From: Halictus rubicundus
Taxonomy: Eukaryota; Arthropoda; Insecta; Hymenoptera; Halictidae
Assembly (NCBI RefSeq): GCF_050948215.1
Contig: NC_135149.1
Coordinates: 14,675,001-14,739,000 of the forward strand
DNA: 64,000 bases
Reading direction: 5' to 3'
Shown here: positions 24,071-34,850 of the stretch, piece after piece
Position numbering within the stretch: position 1 is the first letter of the stretch
Layout: every line of letters begins with the position of its first letter
The notes under the pieces: model-generated
The model's database searches: none
The model's input: the letters and a program-made list of their open reading frames with translations, nothing else
Told to the model about the DNA's origin: nothing
Translations under genes and position numbers: made by a program

Positions 24071-26317
24071 AAATACGACGAAACACTGTTAGAACACCTT
24101 CTGATACGGAAAATGTAGGTGTGCATGACAGAGACAACTAAAAAAATTTACTCAACGCTCGAGGATAAGTGGACGGTGTCAAAATTTCTGATTCTGCACC
24201 TTGCGAAAGAACAAAAACGTATTCGTTTTATACCGGTAAATTTTCCTCATTCCACATTCCTCATCATTTGCGAATCGGAGCAAACGTTTATCGCATAGCA
24301 CCGTCTCATCAAGAAGACGAAGAGTATTCGCAGCCACAAGGGCTAATAATGATAATTAGCTGGGGAACCGCCCGTCAAAAGCTTTTCGTGATGAAGTATC
24401 AAAATGTTTGCCGTGCATTCACCGGGAGCATTTGATAAAGGGTTGAAGCGGTTCGCGTTAGCGGTCACAGGATTAAACCACCAGTGATCCCGTCGATCGC
24501 AGGAAGAGTTAATCCCCGAAAGTCCCTTTAACAGCTCGTAACTCATTCCCGGTTTATTGAGAAACGGGTGGCCACAAAGGCGAGAGCCGCGCGACTCCCA
24601 TCTATCATCGCTATTGCATACCAGATCGGATCGGATCGCGTCGCATCGCATCGTCGACGCGCGTTGCTCGCGACACTCGAAAAATTACATTCGTTACGAG
24701 AGCTACGCTGACAGATCATACGTTCGAAAGCTCGAACATTACTTACCGGTCGGGCGGCCCGGGGAATCTGAAATTCAGATCGGCCGATGGCGTTCACAGA
24801 TAGTCCAGGGATGAATTCACGGATAGGCAAACAGAGAATCGAAGAGGGAAAGAACGAGCGCGGCCGACACAAAGAGAAAAGAGTGTACTCGGCCTCCGGT
24901 TTAACGATATTTTGTTCCCTTTGAAGCTACCAAGTTACGCAAAAGGAAAGGAACATTTTTCTTTTTTTTTTTCTGACGGCACGCTGATTTCGCTCGATTG
25001 GATTTTCGCGAAATATCGCACGGTCACGTTGTTATTGGAACCTCGACCGTCTGGTTTTCGTTTCTGTGCTGGACGGAACACGCACGTTCAACATCAACAG
25101 AAGCGGAAAAATCAATTTTTCACCGCTGTCGCTTGAAAAACACCGTCTGGACATTACTTTTAATGCGGCTGTTTTGCATAAGAAAACATCGAATCAAGCT
25201 ATTACGGTTTTCTTCCTACTAACAACTAAAATCTAAAAGCAGAAAGAAAGCATTAGATAATAATCTGACTTTCTGGAATCATTTTAAAAATATTCCTCAG
25301 TACCGATGTCCAGACCGAGGGGTTGAAAAGTAATTTTTTAAGACGATAAAGAGGTGCCTAAATAATTTTATGTATTTGTACGACTATGTACTTCTAAAAA
25401 AGTTCATAGAGTGCAAACTGTATTTACAATGAATGCAATTTAGTTGCACTAGAAAAGTTTTTTTTTTATTTTTATTTTATGGTTTTCAACTGCTAGGCTA
25501 TAATTGCAACAGTATTTTAAAAATTTTCTACAGAAACGCAAGTTCGTGCGAGCCTTCACAGATTATTTAGACGCAATGTTTACATTTTCATGTTTTGGTT
25601 CGTTCACTATAAAGTTTTAACTCTCTCGTTCGACGTTGTTCGATTCTTATCAATTTATAGATTTTGCAGGTGCGTAAGTTACGATGATGTCTGACGTGTT
25701 CGGTACATGTTGACAAATACTACATCAAATATCTCATGTTTGTTGTGCAACTTCAATTACTCTAGACAGCGGTTCTGAGCACATTGCGTAAACGAGGACC
25801 GTCGAACGTTGCAATTTTTCACTAACAAGTTGCGCGTACCGCACTGATCATGCAATATCAAATAGAAACACCGTAATAGTGATAGCGTTCCTGTAATCAG
25901 GCTACGAATTTCACGCATTCGTAGCGCGCGTAAATATGTGAAACGCAATGAAATGGAAACTAATGAAGTCTCGTGAAAATTTCACTTCGTTTTCAACAAC
26001 CGCTCAGGCTGAAAATCGATATTTCCTCGATTCCGCGTTATTCGGGTCAAGAATGGTTGCGTCGTTATTAGACTGTGGATTTGCGCTCTTTGGAAATCAG
26101 TTGCATAAAACAGGATACATTAAACGCTTTTCCATGTAGTTTACTATATCTCCTTAAACGTTTTATATCTAACACAAGCCCTCGTACGGGAGACATATAT
26201 CTAGCTAAAACTTTAAAACAGTATAAACCGCCCTTTAAAACAGTACAAACTTTTTTAAAATCGGACCAAACGACCTGACTTTTTTTGAGCAATTAGAAGA
26301 ATTGGTTTACCGAATGG
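24071..26317. other. No gene seen
   Basis: Short overlapping frames only. A phrase GATCGGATCGGATCGCGTCG at 24624 is a short imperfect tandem of GATCG. Otherwise nothing stands out. Confidence 0.5.
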
Positions 26318-26617
26318 CGTGAAAAAAAGATTTTGAATTGCAATTGCTAGGAATTATAAGAGCAAATAAAAAAGACACTTTCCAAAACTTTTTTATTGGA
26401 GCCTGTAATAAAAATTTAAAATATTCGTTTTGTAGCTCGTGTGTATATTGATCGATTTCGATGAAATTTTCAGCATGTGTATAACTAACATAGGCCTACA
26501 AAACGCATATTTTAAATTTTCATTAAAGGCTCATATAAAAAAGCTATAAAAAGTGCCATTTCTATTTTCTGATGTAATTCTTACCAATGGCAATTTTTTC
26601 AAAATCTTTTTCGCACA
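26318..26617. mobile_element. Inverted-repeat element F, about 300 bp
   Basis: The left arm (26328-26435) reads from GATTTTGAATTGCAATTGC to CGTTTTGTAG, and the right arm (26497-26607) reads from CTACAAAACGCATATTTTAA to CAATTTTTTCAAAATC. They are imperfect reverse complements over about 110 bp with a loop of about 60 bp. The left arm and its upstream flank, reverse-complemented, match 43436-43640, so this is a dispersed family. No coding frame. Confidence 0.65.
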
Positions 26618-28555
26618 TTATTTCGAAATCAAATTCTTTTTGAGTCACGTGAAAGAATGAGATCGAAATAATGTTTCTAGATCCCGTATCACTTTTGTAA
26701 AACTTTCTTGCAAAATTTCTGCAGTTCTTATTTTTGTTCCATTTCGCTACTTTTTTATGCGTTGTCGAATGGCAAAGTCGTACCTGTTAGGGCCAATAAA
26801 ACCATGAACCGCTGCACGGCACTATAAAAAATATATAGCCTGTAACAACAACAAATAAATCTGCTTCCATAAGATCCATAAGTATGGTACCATAAGTACC
26901 ATAAGATTAACAATCGCTTCTGGTGCCCCAAAACCATAAAGTTTCATAAAGTCGAACCGTAAGGGATTCTCCAACAAACATCGAGCGGAATACTTCCATC
27001 GATTATACAATCGGTAAACACGGAAAACATTTATTATTCTGCCGACGAGTGGATGAAATTGAAACAGCAACATACGGCGAGTGGATTGATCGAAATTGGC
27101 TAATAAAAACGTCGCGTGTCCGACAGAAGGAAATTCGGTGTTTGATTTCCTCTTGAGCGGTAGCGATTCCGCGGAAGTTGAAACAAAACGGTGGAAAATC
27201 GTCCGGTAAAACAGTGCTCCCGCCGCTTAAAAACCGATCCCGAACGCGAACGGGCTAGCCTGGCTGGAAGGAATGAAATCCGGCCGCGCGAATTAGACTC
27301 CGCACGGATGCGTTTCAATTGCGTCCTAAATCAAGCGGCCCGCGGAGAAATCTGTAAAGTCTTGTTCGCCGCCGGTCGATTTGCCTCGATGTCGGATAAA
27401 TTTCTCGGTGGAAATTCATTCCTCCTCGTAAAGCCCGGTCGGACGAGGCGATCTGGTCGAGAAGCAAGCCGTAATCGCAAACGGGGCAGAAACATTCGTG
27501 AAATACGCTCGATGCCGGTAACGCGCACAGCCGGTAGCCGCCTAACCAAACCAGCCACGATCGTTCTCCGTGATCTTATAGCGTGAAGCGTGTGGACTCG
27601 CGGGAAACGTTGATCGAGAACCGAGGAAGAAGAAAAACGGAAAAAGGCTGTAAGCCAGATCGAAAATTGATGGAAAAATAGAGGCTTCGTTTCTTTACGA
27701 GTTTCCTCAAGAATTTTCCTTATTCGGTGAAAGAGAGAAGCGCAGCGACGGACAAAAGAAGGTTCAATGCACATTTTTTACGAACTGCAAAGGTAGAACT
27801 TAAAACGGATCAACTGTCACGAAAAGGAAACCTGTATCCACGCATTCGAAAGCTGCCTAAGTGCGCGCGCGCGCATACACTTAATATTCCAGTTTGATGA
27901 TCTAATACAGTCGATTCGTTTACAGCGTTGGTGTTTAATCAAATCGTGTCCTTTAACAGGGACTAGGCGATTTTCTGGTTCGTTAAATCGAAATTATTCC
28001 CTCTCTCGCACACTCGATTGAAGTAATGAAACTCAACGACGCTGAAAGCATTCGATGACTCCGCGAAACCGGATTCCATTCCACGGCTTTCTTTCGTCGT
28101 CAATTTCTCGCCAAGCACAGAAGTTTCACGTGACAATGATTCCACCGGCGCGGAACGCGCGAAAGCTTTCAGCCGGCGAAGGAAACCGAAAAAACCTCGG
28201 AAAGCAAACCTCGCGCATCCTTCCTTTACAACCGGGGACATAAAGCGAGACGTGGGATGAAATATATTCGGTGTCCAGAAACATAAAAGCCGGGAGGGAA
28301 CGTCTGCTGTGATACCAGAGTAAGAAGATACGTATCCGAAGACGTTACGAGAACCAGAATTGATTATAACTGGAACCGCGGGATTTTTATGCTAAATAAA
28401 CATATTCTGCATCCGTTGCAAAAGGCAGAAGTCGCTGAAAGGCTGTCTCTTTTAATTTAATAGCTTTAGTTATCGTACCGTTTCAAACTGTACTATTTAT
28501 CATTACAATATTTACAGAGACACGCATCTCCACAACGTTAAAGGTGCATTTTAGA
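26618..28555. other. No gene seen
   Basis: Mixed sequence. 27180-27620 is G+C-rich, with 131- and 147-codon frames overlapping on opposite strands, neither with a domain. An alternating GCGCGCGCGCGC stretch near 27863 could adopt Z-DNA. Confidence 0.5.
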
Positions 28556-28735
28556 AACTGTTTTCATGACAACATAATTATGTTAAAAAGTTTTCGCTAC
28601 ATCATTATTGTCATAACATCGTAATTATTTTCAAAAGTTTTCATTACATTATGCGTGATTGTCATAACATTGTTTTTAAAAGTTTTCACTACATCATAAT
28701 TTTCACAAAATCGTGCCTATTTTAAAAAATTTTTT
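28556..28735 (+). repeat. Degenerate tandem repeat, period about 45 bp
   Basis: The phrase AAAAGTTTTC(A/G)CTACAT recurs at about 28586, 28633 and 28678, with a partial ACTGTTTTCATGAC unit at 28558, each followed by TTGTCATAACAT or a variant. About 3.5 decayed units. Confidence 0.6.
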
Positions 28736-29360
28736 GTTCTGCCCCGGACACACTACGTTACCAATTGAGATTTAGAATAACGTGAACATCTTTGAAGCAA
28801 CAGACACTACAATACTCGGACGCACGAAAAGCGCAGAGAATCCGGGTTTTTTACGTTTGTCGGATGCTGTACAAGAAATTATTAAATTTCGTTTAGATTT
28901 CTTAGCACTGAAGCACGGCGGGTACTATATTAAATTCCTGTCCGACTTTGACAGTGTACACAGTGCGCGCGTTTAAAGGGACACCGCGCGTCGCAAAAAG
29001 CGAGTACAAACTGCATTACGAGGCAGGGGTGGCCGTGCTCGCGAGAATTTCGTAGTTTGAAAAAAAAAAGGGCGACTTACAGCTGCGGACGCGGAGCCGT
29101 GCCGGTTTTTCCGCGGAGGGACGATTTCGACTACCGGCGGAAAACAAATTCTAGCGTGGCCGCGGCAGCAATTTACCCGGGGTGGGTCGGATGAAAAAGC
29201 CTTAAACGGCTAATTATCCTCTTCAATTTCACAGATCCGCCAGTCTGCATGAAATAGTGCGGAGCTTCAGAGGACGCGCGACACGGCGTACGTGAAATTT
29301 CTCGTCGCCGAGTTCGACTTTCCGGCTCTCCTCCTGCCTTTCTCTCTATCTGTCCAGCCC

Positions 29361-29403
<43 letters not shown>

Positions 29404-29783
29404 TTCGGCTAACTCCAATTGACGATTAAATTAAATAATGACAAGTGCGCGGGAGCGTACACCGGCGTCGGACGCGCTGCTTTAAACGAACCGAAAGTGG
29501 ACACGCGAGGACTGGGAAATTTCGAATAACCTTGCCGGGTAATTTGATTTGAAAATATTGATCAAATGGAATTAACGTGGACCCCGGTGACTTCGCGGAA
29601 TAATTTTATTATGTTGCCACCGTGGCGATCTACACCGGGTGAAATGTCATTTCAGAATGTCACGCGGGACTTGTTCTCTGTCCACCTGTGTGCCTGTCCC
29701 CGAAGTGTACAGCCGAGCATTTTGGCTCCTGGTGCATTCAAGATGAGCTGAGACGGTAGAAAATTTTATCTTATCGTACTTTG
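28736..29783. other. No gene seen; G+C-rich
   Basis: CpG-rich unique sequence with a CT microsatellite at 29362-29398. Open frames are below 85 codons. Confidence 0.5.
29362..29398. repeat. (CT)n microsatellite
   Basis: A CT run with one CC interruption. Confidence 0.9.
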
Positions 29784-29848
29784 AGTACAGTTCTCATTCG
29801 ATATAAGACGACAGCTCGGGACCGGCATTCGACGTATTGCGGATGAGG
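29784..29848 (+). mobile_element. Small inverted-repeat element, partial copy 2
   Basis: GTACAGTTCTCATTCGATAT, then AAGACGACAGCTCGGGACCG, then GCATTCGACGTATTGCGGAT. This matches 22476-22531 block for block. The start TACAGT may be the element's true tip. I do not see the other end. Confidence 0.5.
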
Positions 29849-29943
29849 GCACCTATCCGGCTTGACACTGGTTTCGTGTGGGCTGAGAGTTTATGGGCCC
29901 CATAAAGATGGCCGGCAGACCATAAAGAATAGAATATGATGTA

Positions 29944-30094
29944 CAGTGAATTCTCGATATGTGTCAACAACAGCCGAGCAGTGTTATGTTTACACTACTC
30001 GGCGTCCGAAGCTTCTCGGAGCTTCATGGTCCCTCACGGGGTATACGCGACCTTTATCATCCAGGCTTTGGCGCCATATATAAAGAAATCACTG
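29944..30094 (+). mobile_element. Tc1/mariner-like MITE, 151 bp
   Basis: TA-flanked, with ends CAGTGAATTCTCGATATGTG and CATATATAAAGAAATCACTG. It contains GTGTTATGTTTACACTACTC, GGCGTCCGAAGCTTCTCGGA and CCCTCACGGGGTATACGCG. The orientation given is that of the 43693 copy. Confidence 0.8.
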
Positions 30095-31154
30095 TACCCT
30101 CTCGTTCTGACTTCTTCAGTAGAAGAAGAGGGGATATTCGTCTTGCATCGAAGGAAAACTGTAGTATGTGAAGTAATAAACCGACAATAATAATCGATTT
30201 TCGGTTTATTTTCACTTCATTTTCAGCGAGTTTTCAGCAAAATATGAACTTTTGCGGAAGGTCCGCAATTGTACAGGGTTAACGACACTTTTGATGCTGG
30301 CAATACAGATACAAAGTTGAACTGCGTGTTTTCTCTATTCATCAACGTCAACCGTCATCTACATGACACGATATAGTACCGTTCGCTAACTGAACTGTGA
30401 ACTTAATATGTCCTTTGACGAGGTCAGCTTCGAGCATCACGATCGAACGACGCGTCCAATCATGTCCACATTCGGGACAGTCGACGGCCGTAGACAGCGC
30501 GTGATTGCAACGGTTAAATTCTGACGATCATTAGTCTCCCCCCTAGTTGTAAATTACACAATTTCTCGGGGAACGACGTCCCCGTTTACGAATCCAAGCG
30601 ATTTACATTTTCCAGACGCTCACTGTAGGTTCTATCGTTGCTGATCAGCTTTCTATTCTGGTGTCACCGGTGTCCAACGACAGCCAGCCGAAAGGTGGCT
30701 AAACTGGTAGCCGGATCGCTCGATCCACCGTTAGCAACACCGGATCGCACTTAACGATCTCGCTAAATTTCGCGTCGGTACCGTCTCGGACGTTCGGTTT
30801 CGATAAGCTCGACGGTGATGTTTCGCGGCTTTGAAACACTGGGACCAGATAAGGGTAAAACGGTTCCTGAAATATGACACCGAACGGAGGCTGAAAGAGC
30901 CGCGGATAAGATAAGACGGCAGTATATAATGCGACAGAGGAAAAAGAAGCGTCGGGGGGAGAACCGGTAAAGAGGCGAAGAGAGAAATGTGGGTCTCTTG
31001 GGCACGACCTCCTGACCCTCGCAACCTGGGGAGGAGCGATTGTCATGCGCACCTTCCACGCGAAATAAATCTTGGAAAGTTCCCCAGTCTATAATTTACT
31101 AGCCTGCGGTCGACGCTCCAGACGACTACCACTGCGGGACCTATGGACTTTCCA
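30095..31154. other. No gene seen
   Basis: Unique sequence, CpG-rich after 30420. Minus-strand frames of about 97-117 codons at 30699-31059 overlap each other in different frames and have no domain. Confidence 0.5.
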
Positions 31155-31162
31155 TATAAAAG
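31155..31162 (+). promoter_or_regulatory. Candidate TATA box
   Basis: TATAAAAG sits in G+C-rich surroundings, and an initiator-like TCAAAT places a potential start A at 31184, 29 bases downstream of the first T, which is the usual spacing. The first ATG downstream (about 31250) opens only a few codons before a stop, so any transcript would begin with a non-coding or short first exon. This is a pattern match only. Confidence 0.25.
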
Positions 31163-32298
31163 TGTCGGGGGTCGTTCTCGATCAAATAATCCCCGCACCC
31201 TCGCTGCAAACACGCGACGCAACTTGAAAAACTAAAAAATTCCACTTTTATGTTTGCCGTGTAAATTGCTAGGGGTAGCTCGACGGTGGAGGTCAACAAA
31301 TTAGCGAAGACAGCAGTTTCAACGTGTTTCAGCCCCTAATTAATCCGAGTACCCCGGCGTCAATACGTAAAGTTTAATCGAACGAGCGAGCTTGTCCGCG
31401 TCAAAAGCGACTGCCAAATGAAACTCCCGCGACGAAATAATCCGAGGACGGGGGTCCCTAGCCCGTGTAATAAAGTATAATTACCGTTAATTGCTATCCT
31501 GGCAAGGATTACGCGATGAATGACGCCGCGATTCCGTGGCAGTTTAAAAGGGCCGGACGCCGAGCGTCGCGCGCCCCCGACGTCATAAAACGTGGATTAA
31601 CGCTGATGCCAGATCGTCAATCCGCGAACAACACTCTCTGCTCTGAAACCCCAGTTTATCTTTCTTTGGGATCTTGTTTCCGATCCCGTTGTCTCGTTTA
31701 ATCCCATTCGCCGTGGTAGCGTGAACTGCGACACGGGACGCGAGGATTCCGGGGATCGGATACAAACGGTTCAACGGGACCCGAATGGTCCGTAAGAATG
31801 AGAGCGAATGTAATTGCGAAAACGATTAATTAGATTCTTGCACGTATCCAGCCGGAGAAATTACGTTCCCGAGAAGATGGAACGATTTCGAGGATCCTCC
31901 CCACGGCGCGAGTAATCGCGAATGGCGGCGCATTGTTGTAACAACGAACCCTCGGGGATGCGAACGAACTCTGATGATGTTATGGCACATCTCGTAGTCT
32001 TGTTTCTTCTTGACAGCGTGTCTAAGCGACTCTATTGTGAATGCTACCCAACGGATTAGGCTTGAAAATATAGTAATCACCAGTTTTTGTTTATAAAGAT
32101 CAATTAGGGGAAAAGCGTAGCCCCGGACGGTTGAACGAAACACGAAAGAAATATATAATCAAATCCTTTCCCGAGAATATGAAGACAAAAACTTCCTGAT
32201 TCGATATAAATGAAAGCATATTTTCTAAATAACCTTCAAAAATATAAATGACGTTGTTATTAAATTTCAGTATTGCAATAAAATTTGTAACGAAATAT
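31163..32298. other. No gene seen
   Basis: CpG-rich to about 31980, then A+T-rich. No exon recognised. Confidence 0.5.
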
Positions 32299-32689
32299 AG
32301 TGTTTACTCGATATATATCCAAAACACGGATCTAGCCAGGAGATTCAGTGATTTTTCTATATATGTCGCCAAGGCCTGGGTGATAAACGTCGCGTATACC
32401 CCGTGAGGGGCCATAAAGCTCCGAGAAGCTTCGGACGCCGAGGAGTGCAAACATAACACAGCTCGGGTATGTCTTCCGGACGATACACAACGCTGGCAAG
32501 GCCCGTGTTGTTGACATATATCGTGAGTTCACTATGCTCATTTTTTGATTCATACCGAACGTAGAAAAGGACAGCGAGGCTCTAGAAGCCTCGTTTCGTG
32601 GCCCCTCACGGGGTACACCCCGCGGCAGTGGGGATAGTTCTCGGACTTTTATCGTCCAGGCATTTGGGACGTATATAGAGTGAACATTG
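32299..32689 (+). mobile_element. Tc1/mariner-like MITE split by a nested copy
   Basis: The left part (32299-32345) has GTTTACTCGATATATATCCA and TAGCCAGGAGA. The right part (32535-32689) resumes with TTTTTTGATTCATACCGAAC, continues with CCCCTCACGGGGTACACCCC and ends GAGTGAACATTG followed by TA. The intact copy at 39987 shows that these two halves are normally adjacent. The 5' tip has lost the C of CAGTG. Confidence 0.8.
32346..32534 (-). mobile_element. MITE nested inside another MITE
   Basis: Ends are CAGTGATTTTTCTATATATG and GACATATATCGTGAGTTCAC. The core GTATACCCCGTGAGGGGCCA and GCTTCGGACGCCGAGGAGTG match the superfamily. The terminal TA on the left has changed to TT and the last G to A, so the insertion is old. 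It interrupts the element at 32299-32689 and is therefore younger than it. Confidence 0.8.
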
Positions 32690-33248
32690 TACTTAGATGT
32701 CTAGATACATAGTCCAGCGATGACCAGGAGGATTCATTAAAGTCTCAAATTATTCATTTTAAAAATCTGGCTCACGGAGACCGGCTGGCACGAGCACGAA
32801 ACGTGAAGCCGATTCAGCCATACGTCGCTAATGATCGCCAACTATCCGCTTTCCGGGGATGAATTGCAAATCAGCTGCATTTCAATATCCAGGTGCCGGG
32901 AATGATTCCTCGGATGTCCCATAAATCCCGTCGGAAACTTCGGATCAGTTTACAAGCTACCGTTTAACCCGTTTCGCTGGCAGTTCGGGCAGTTTAAGTA
33001 TTAAATGGACTTTAACAGACAGCTTAGCCAATCAACTCCAAGGACCCCGCCGGTTAAACTTCGTTTAACGCGAGAGGACTTCACGGCTAACCTCCGTTCA
33101 ACGCTCGAACGGAGCGGCAGGACTTAGTTCTCGTGGGCTACGTAGGTACATACACACAGCCGAGCCCTGCTCGCGTTTAGATCTTGAAACATCTGACCAA
33201 CGCGGCGGAGAAACTTTCTAGGCACTTCCTTGGAAATTATTAGGTATT
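32690..33248. other. No gene seen
   Basis: Moderately G+C-rich unique sequence with no long frame. Confidence 0.5.
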
Positions 33249-33795
33249 ACGTTAACAGTCTCACGCGAACTCCTCCGCAACACGTGCGATCGAATTTCCA
33301 CTGCGGAAGATCATTTCATTCGATTCAGAGTTCCTCTCCCTTCGCGAAAAGAAAATATAGTAATCTACCAGCACACGCCAACGCGTGCGAATTCCTCCTC
33401 GATGAAAAGAAAATACAGCGATCACGGGAACTCGTCTGCGATTGAGCGATCCGATTCACGTCAAGGAGGGCTGTTCATTTTCGGAATTATTCTTTCTTGA
33501 CAAAAAGATAATACAGTGATCTCGCAAAGATCCCTCTGCAACACCTACGGTCCCATTTCCACCGAAGGACGTTCCTTCGTTTTTGAGATTCCCTTTTCTT
33601 GTCAAAGAGAAGATGAAGTAATTTACGCTAACTCTCCGAGATGCGTGCGATTAGGTTTTCGCCGAAGAAAGCCGTCCACAATTCCTCTTTTTAGTAAGAA
33701 GAAGTAGAATGATTTACTGCCGTCCAAACTCGTCCGCAACACGCGCGATCCAATTTCAGCTGAAGAAAATCATGCCTCCGCTTTTACGATTCCTA
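33249..33795 (+). repeat. Decayed minisatellite, units of about 100 bp
   Basis: Six units can be followed by the anchor GCGATC(C/G)AATTTC and variants at about 33285, 33384, 33444, 33547, 33643 and 33743. The spacing is 99, 60, 103, 96 and 100 bp, so one unit is shortened. Each unit runs from a CTCGTCCGCAACAC-like head through (C/A)GAAGAAAATCAT and TTCCTCTTTTCTTGTCAAA to AGAAGATACAGTGATTTAC. Substitutions are common, so the array is old. No frame is kept through the units, which argues against a repetitive protein. The last unit is cut by a MITE at 33796. Confidence 0.7.
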
Positions 33796-33797
33796 TA

Positions 33798-33913
33798 CAG
33801 TTCTTGATGTATGTCAACAACACGAGTCTTGCTAGCGTCTTGTATCGTCCAGAAGACATGCCTGAGCCGTGTTTATCATCCAGGCCTTGGCGACATATAT
33901 AGAGAAATCACTG
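33798..33913 (+). mobile_element. Tc1/mariner-like MITE, 116 bp, inserted in the minisatellite
   Basis: TA-flanked. The left end CAGTTCTTGATGTATGTCAA is diverged, and the right end CATATATAGAGAAATCACTG is typical. Blocks such as AACACGAGTCTTGCTAGCGT and TTTATCATCCAGGCCTTGGC place it with the 43693 copy. It has lost the central part. Confidence 0.8.
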
Positions 33914-33984
33914 TACCTTGTTAACACATTGTATACAGGACACGTAAGTACCCTCATACATTTCTCGTTGGGCAGTATGTGTAC

Positions 33985-34556
33985 AATAGAGGGTGTATGA
34001 CTACAGGTGGGAGAAAAGTTAAGCGGTAGATTCTGCATGACAATATAAGACGAAAATAAAGAGTAATAAAATTACGATTTCGGCTTCATTTCTTAGTTAT
34101 TATCAATTAAAAATCCGCCTAAATGCGGCAACCCGACCAACAGAGGCGTACGTTGCGTACGCCATAAAGGCGCGCGACAATCACATATCGAAGAGGGACC
34201 TCGCTCGCGCCCAATGGTTAGGCTTCGACATCACACACTATAGCCAATAATTCGGTTAGAACCGAAAATGAGTGTGAAATGACCCAATTGGACGGTTTAC
34301 ACGCCGAATTCTTGCCAGGTGACTTCTTACGAGATACGCGAAGTATCTGTCACGTGACACGTGACTGTCGCGCGCCTTTATGACGTAAGCAACGTTCACC
34401 CCTGTTGGTCGGGTTGCCGCATATTAGGCGGATTTTTAATTGAGAATAACTAAAAAATGAAGCCGAAATCGCAATTTTTTTATTCTTCATTTTCGTCTCA
34501 CATTGTCTTGGATAACAACCCCTTCAATTTTTTCCCACCTGTAGTCGAACACCCTG
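33985..34556. mobile_element. Long-terminal-inverted-repeat element, about 570 bp
   Basis: The two arms are about 200 bp each (33985-34184 and 34345-34556). Matching blocks include GACTACAGGTGGGA at the outside, GATTTCGGCTTCATTT, AATTAAAAATCCGCC, GCGGCAACCCGACCAACAG, and CATAAAGGCGCGCGACA innermost. The tip is (TA)CAGGGTGT. The centre, 34185-34344, is unique and has no coding frame. The right arm carries two overlapping-palindrome CACGTG sites at 34351 and 34358. Superfamily not determined. Confidence 0.75.
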
Positions 34557-34734
34557 TATAATAGTATGTTACAAAATAGTCGGATGGCAATCTAAAGGTT
34601 CCCGAAGGATAGAGTTCTCTATGACATATATATTTATTATATGTTGTGATAACATTTTTTGATATCTCTCGTTGACAGTAATCAAACCGTCCAAAGAAAG
34701 CATATAGAAATCTATCGCGAGGTAGTAATTCACT
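34557..34734. other. Spacer between transposon and last minisatellite unit
   Basis: A+T-rich sequence without recognisable repeats. Confidence 0.4.
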
Positions 34735-34850
34735 AAGCAAATGTACATCGCGTATGATCCAATTTCAACCGCAGTAAATCATCCCTTCCTTCCTAAAACT
34801 TGTCTTCAGAGCAAAAAAACAAAAAGAATTACAATGATTTACTATTTCCT
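34735..34850 (+). repeat. Minisatellite unit displaced by insertions
   Basis: GCGTATGATCCAATTTCAAC, GCAGTAAATCATCCCTTCC and AAAAAGAATTACAATGATTT followed by AC reproduce the order of landmarks of the 33249-33795 units. It is therefore the seventh unit, separated from the sixth by the MITE at 33798 and the element at 33985. Confidence 0.6.

Noticed and set aside
33249..34850. Repeated units as a CRISPR-like array
   Set aside because: Units are about 100 bp, diverged along their whole length, and have no short identical repeats separated by unique spacers; the context is also eukaryotic.
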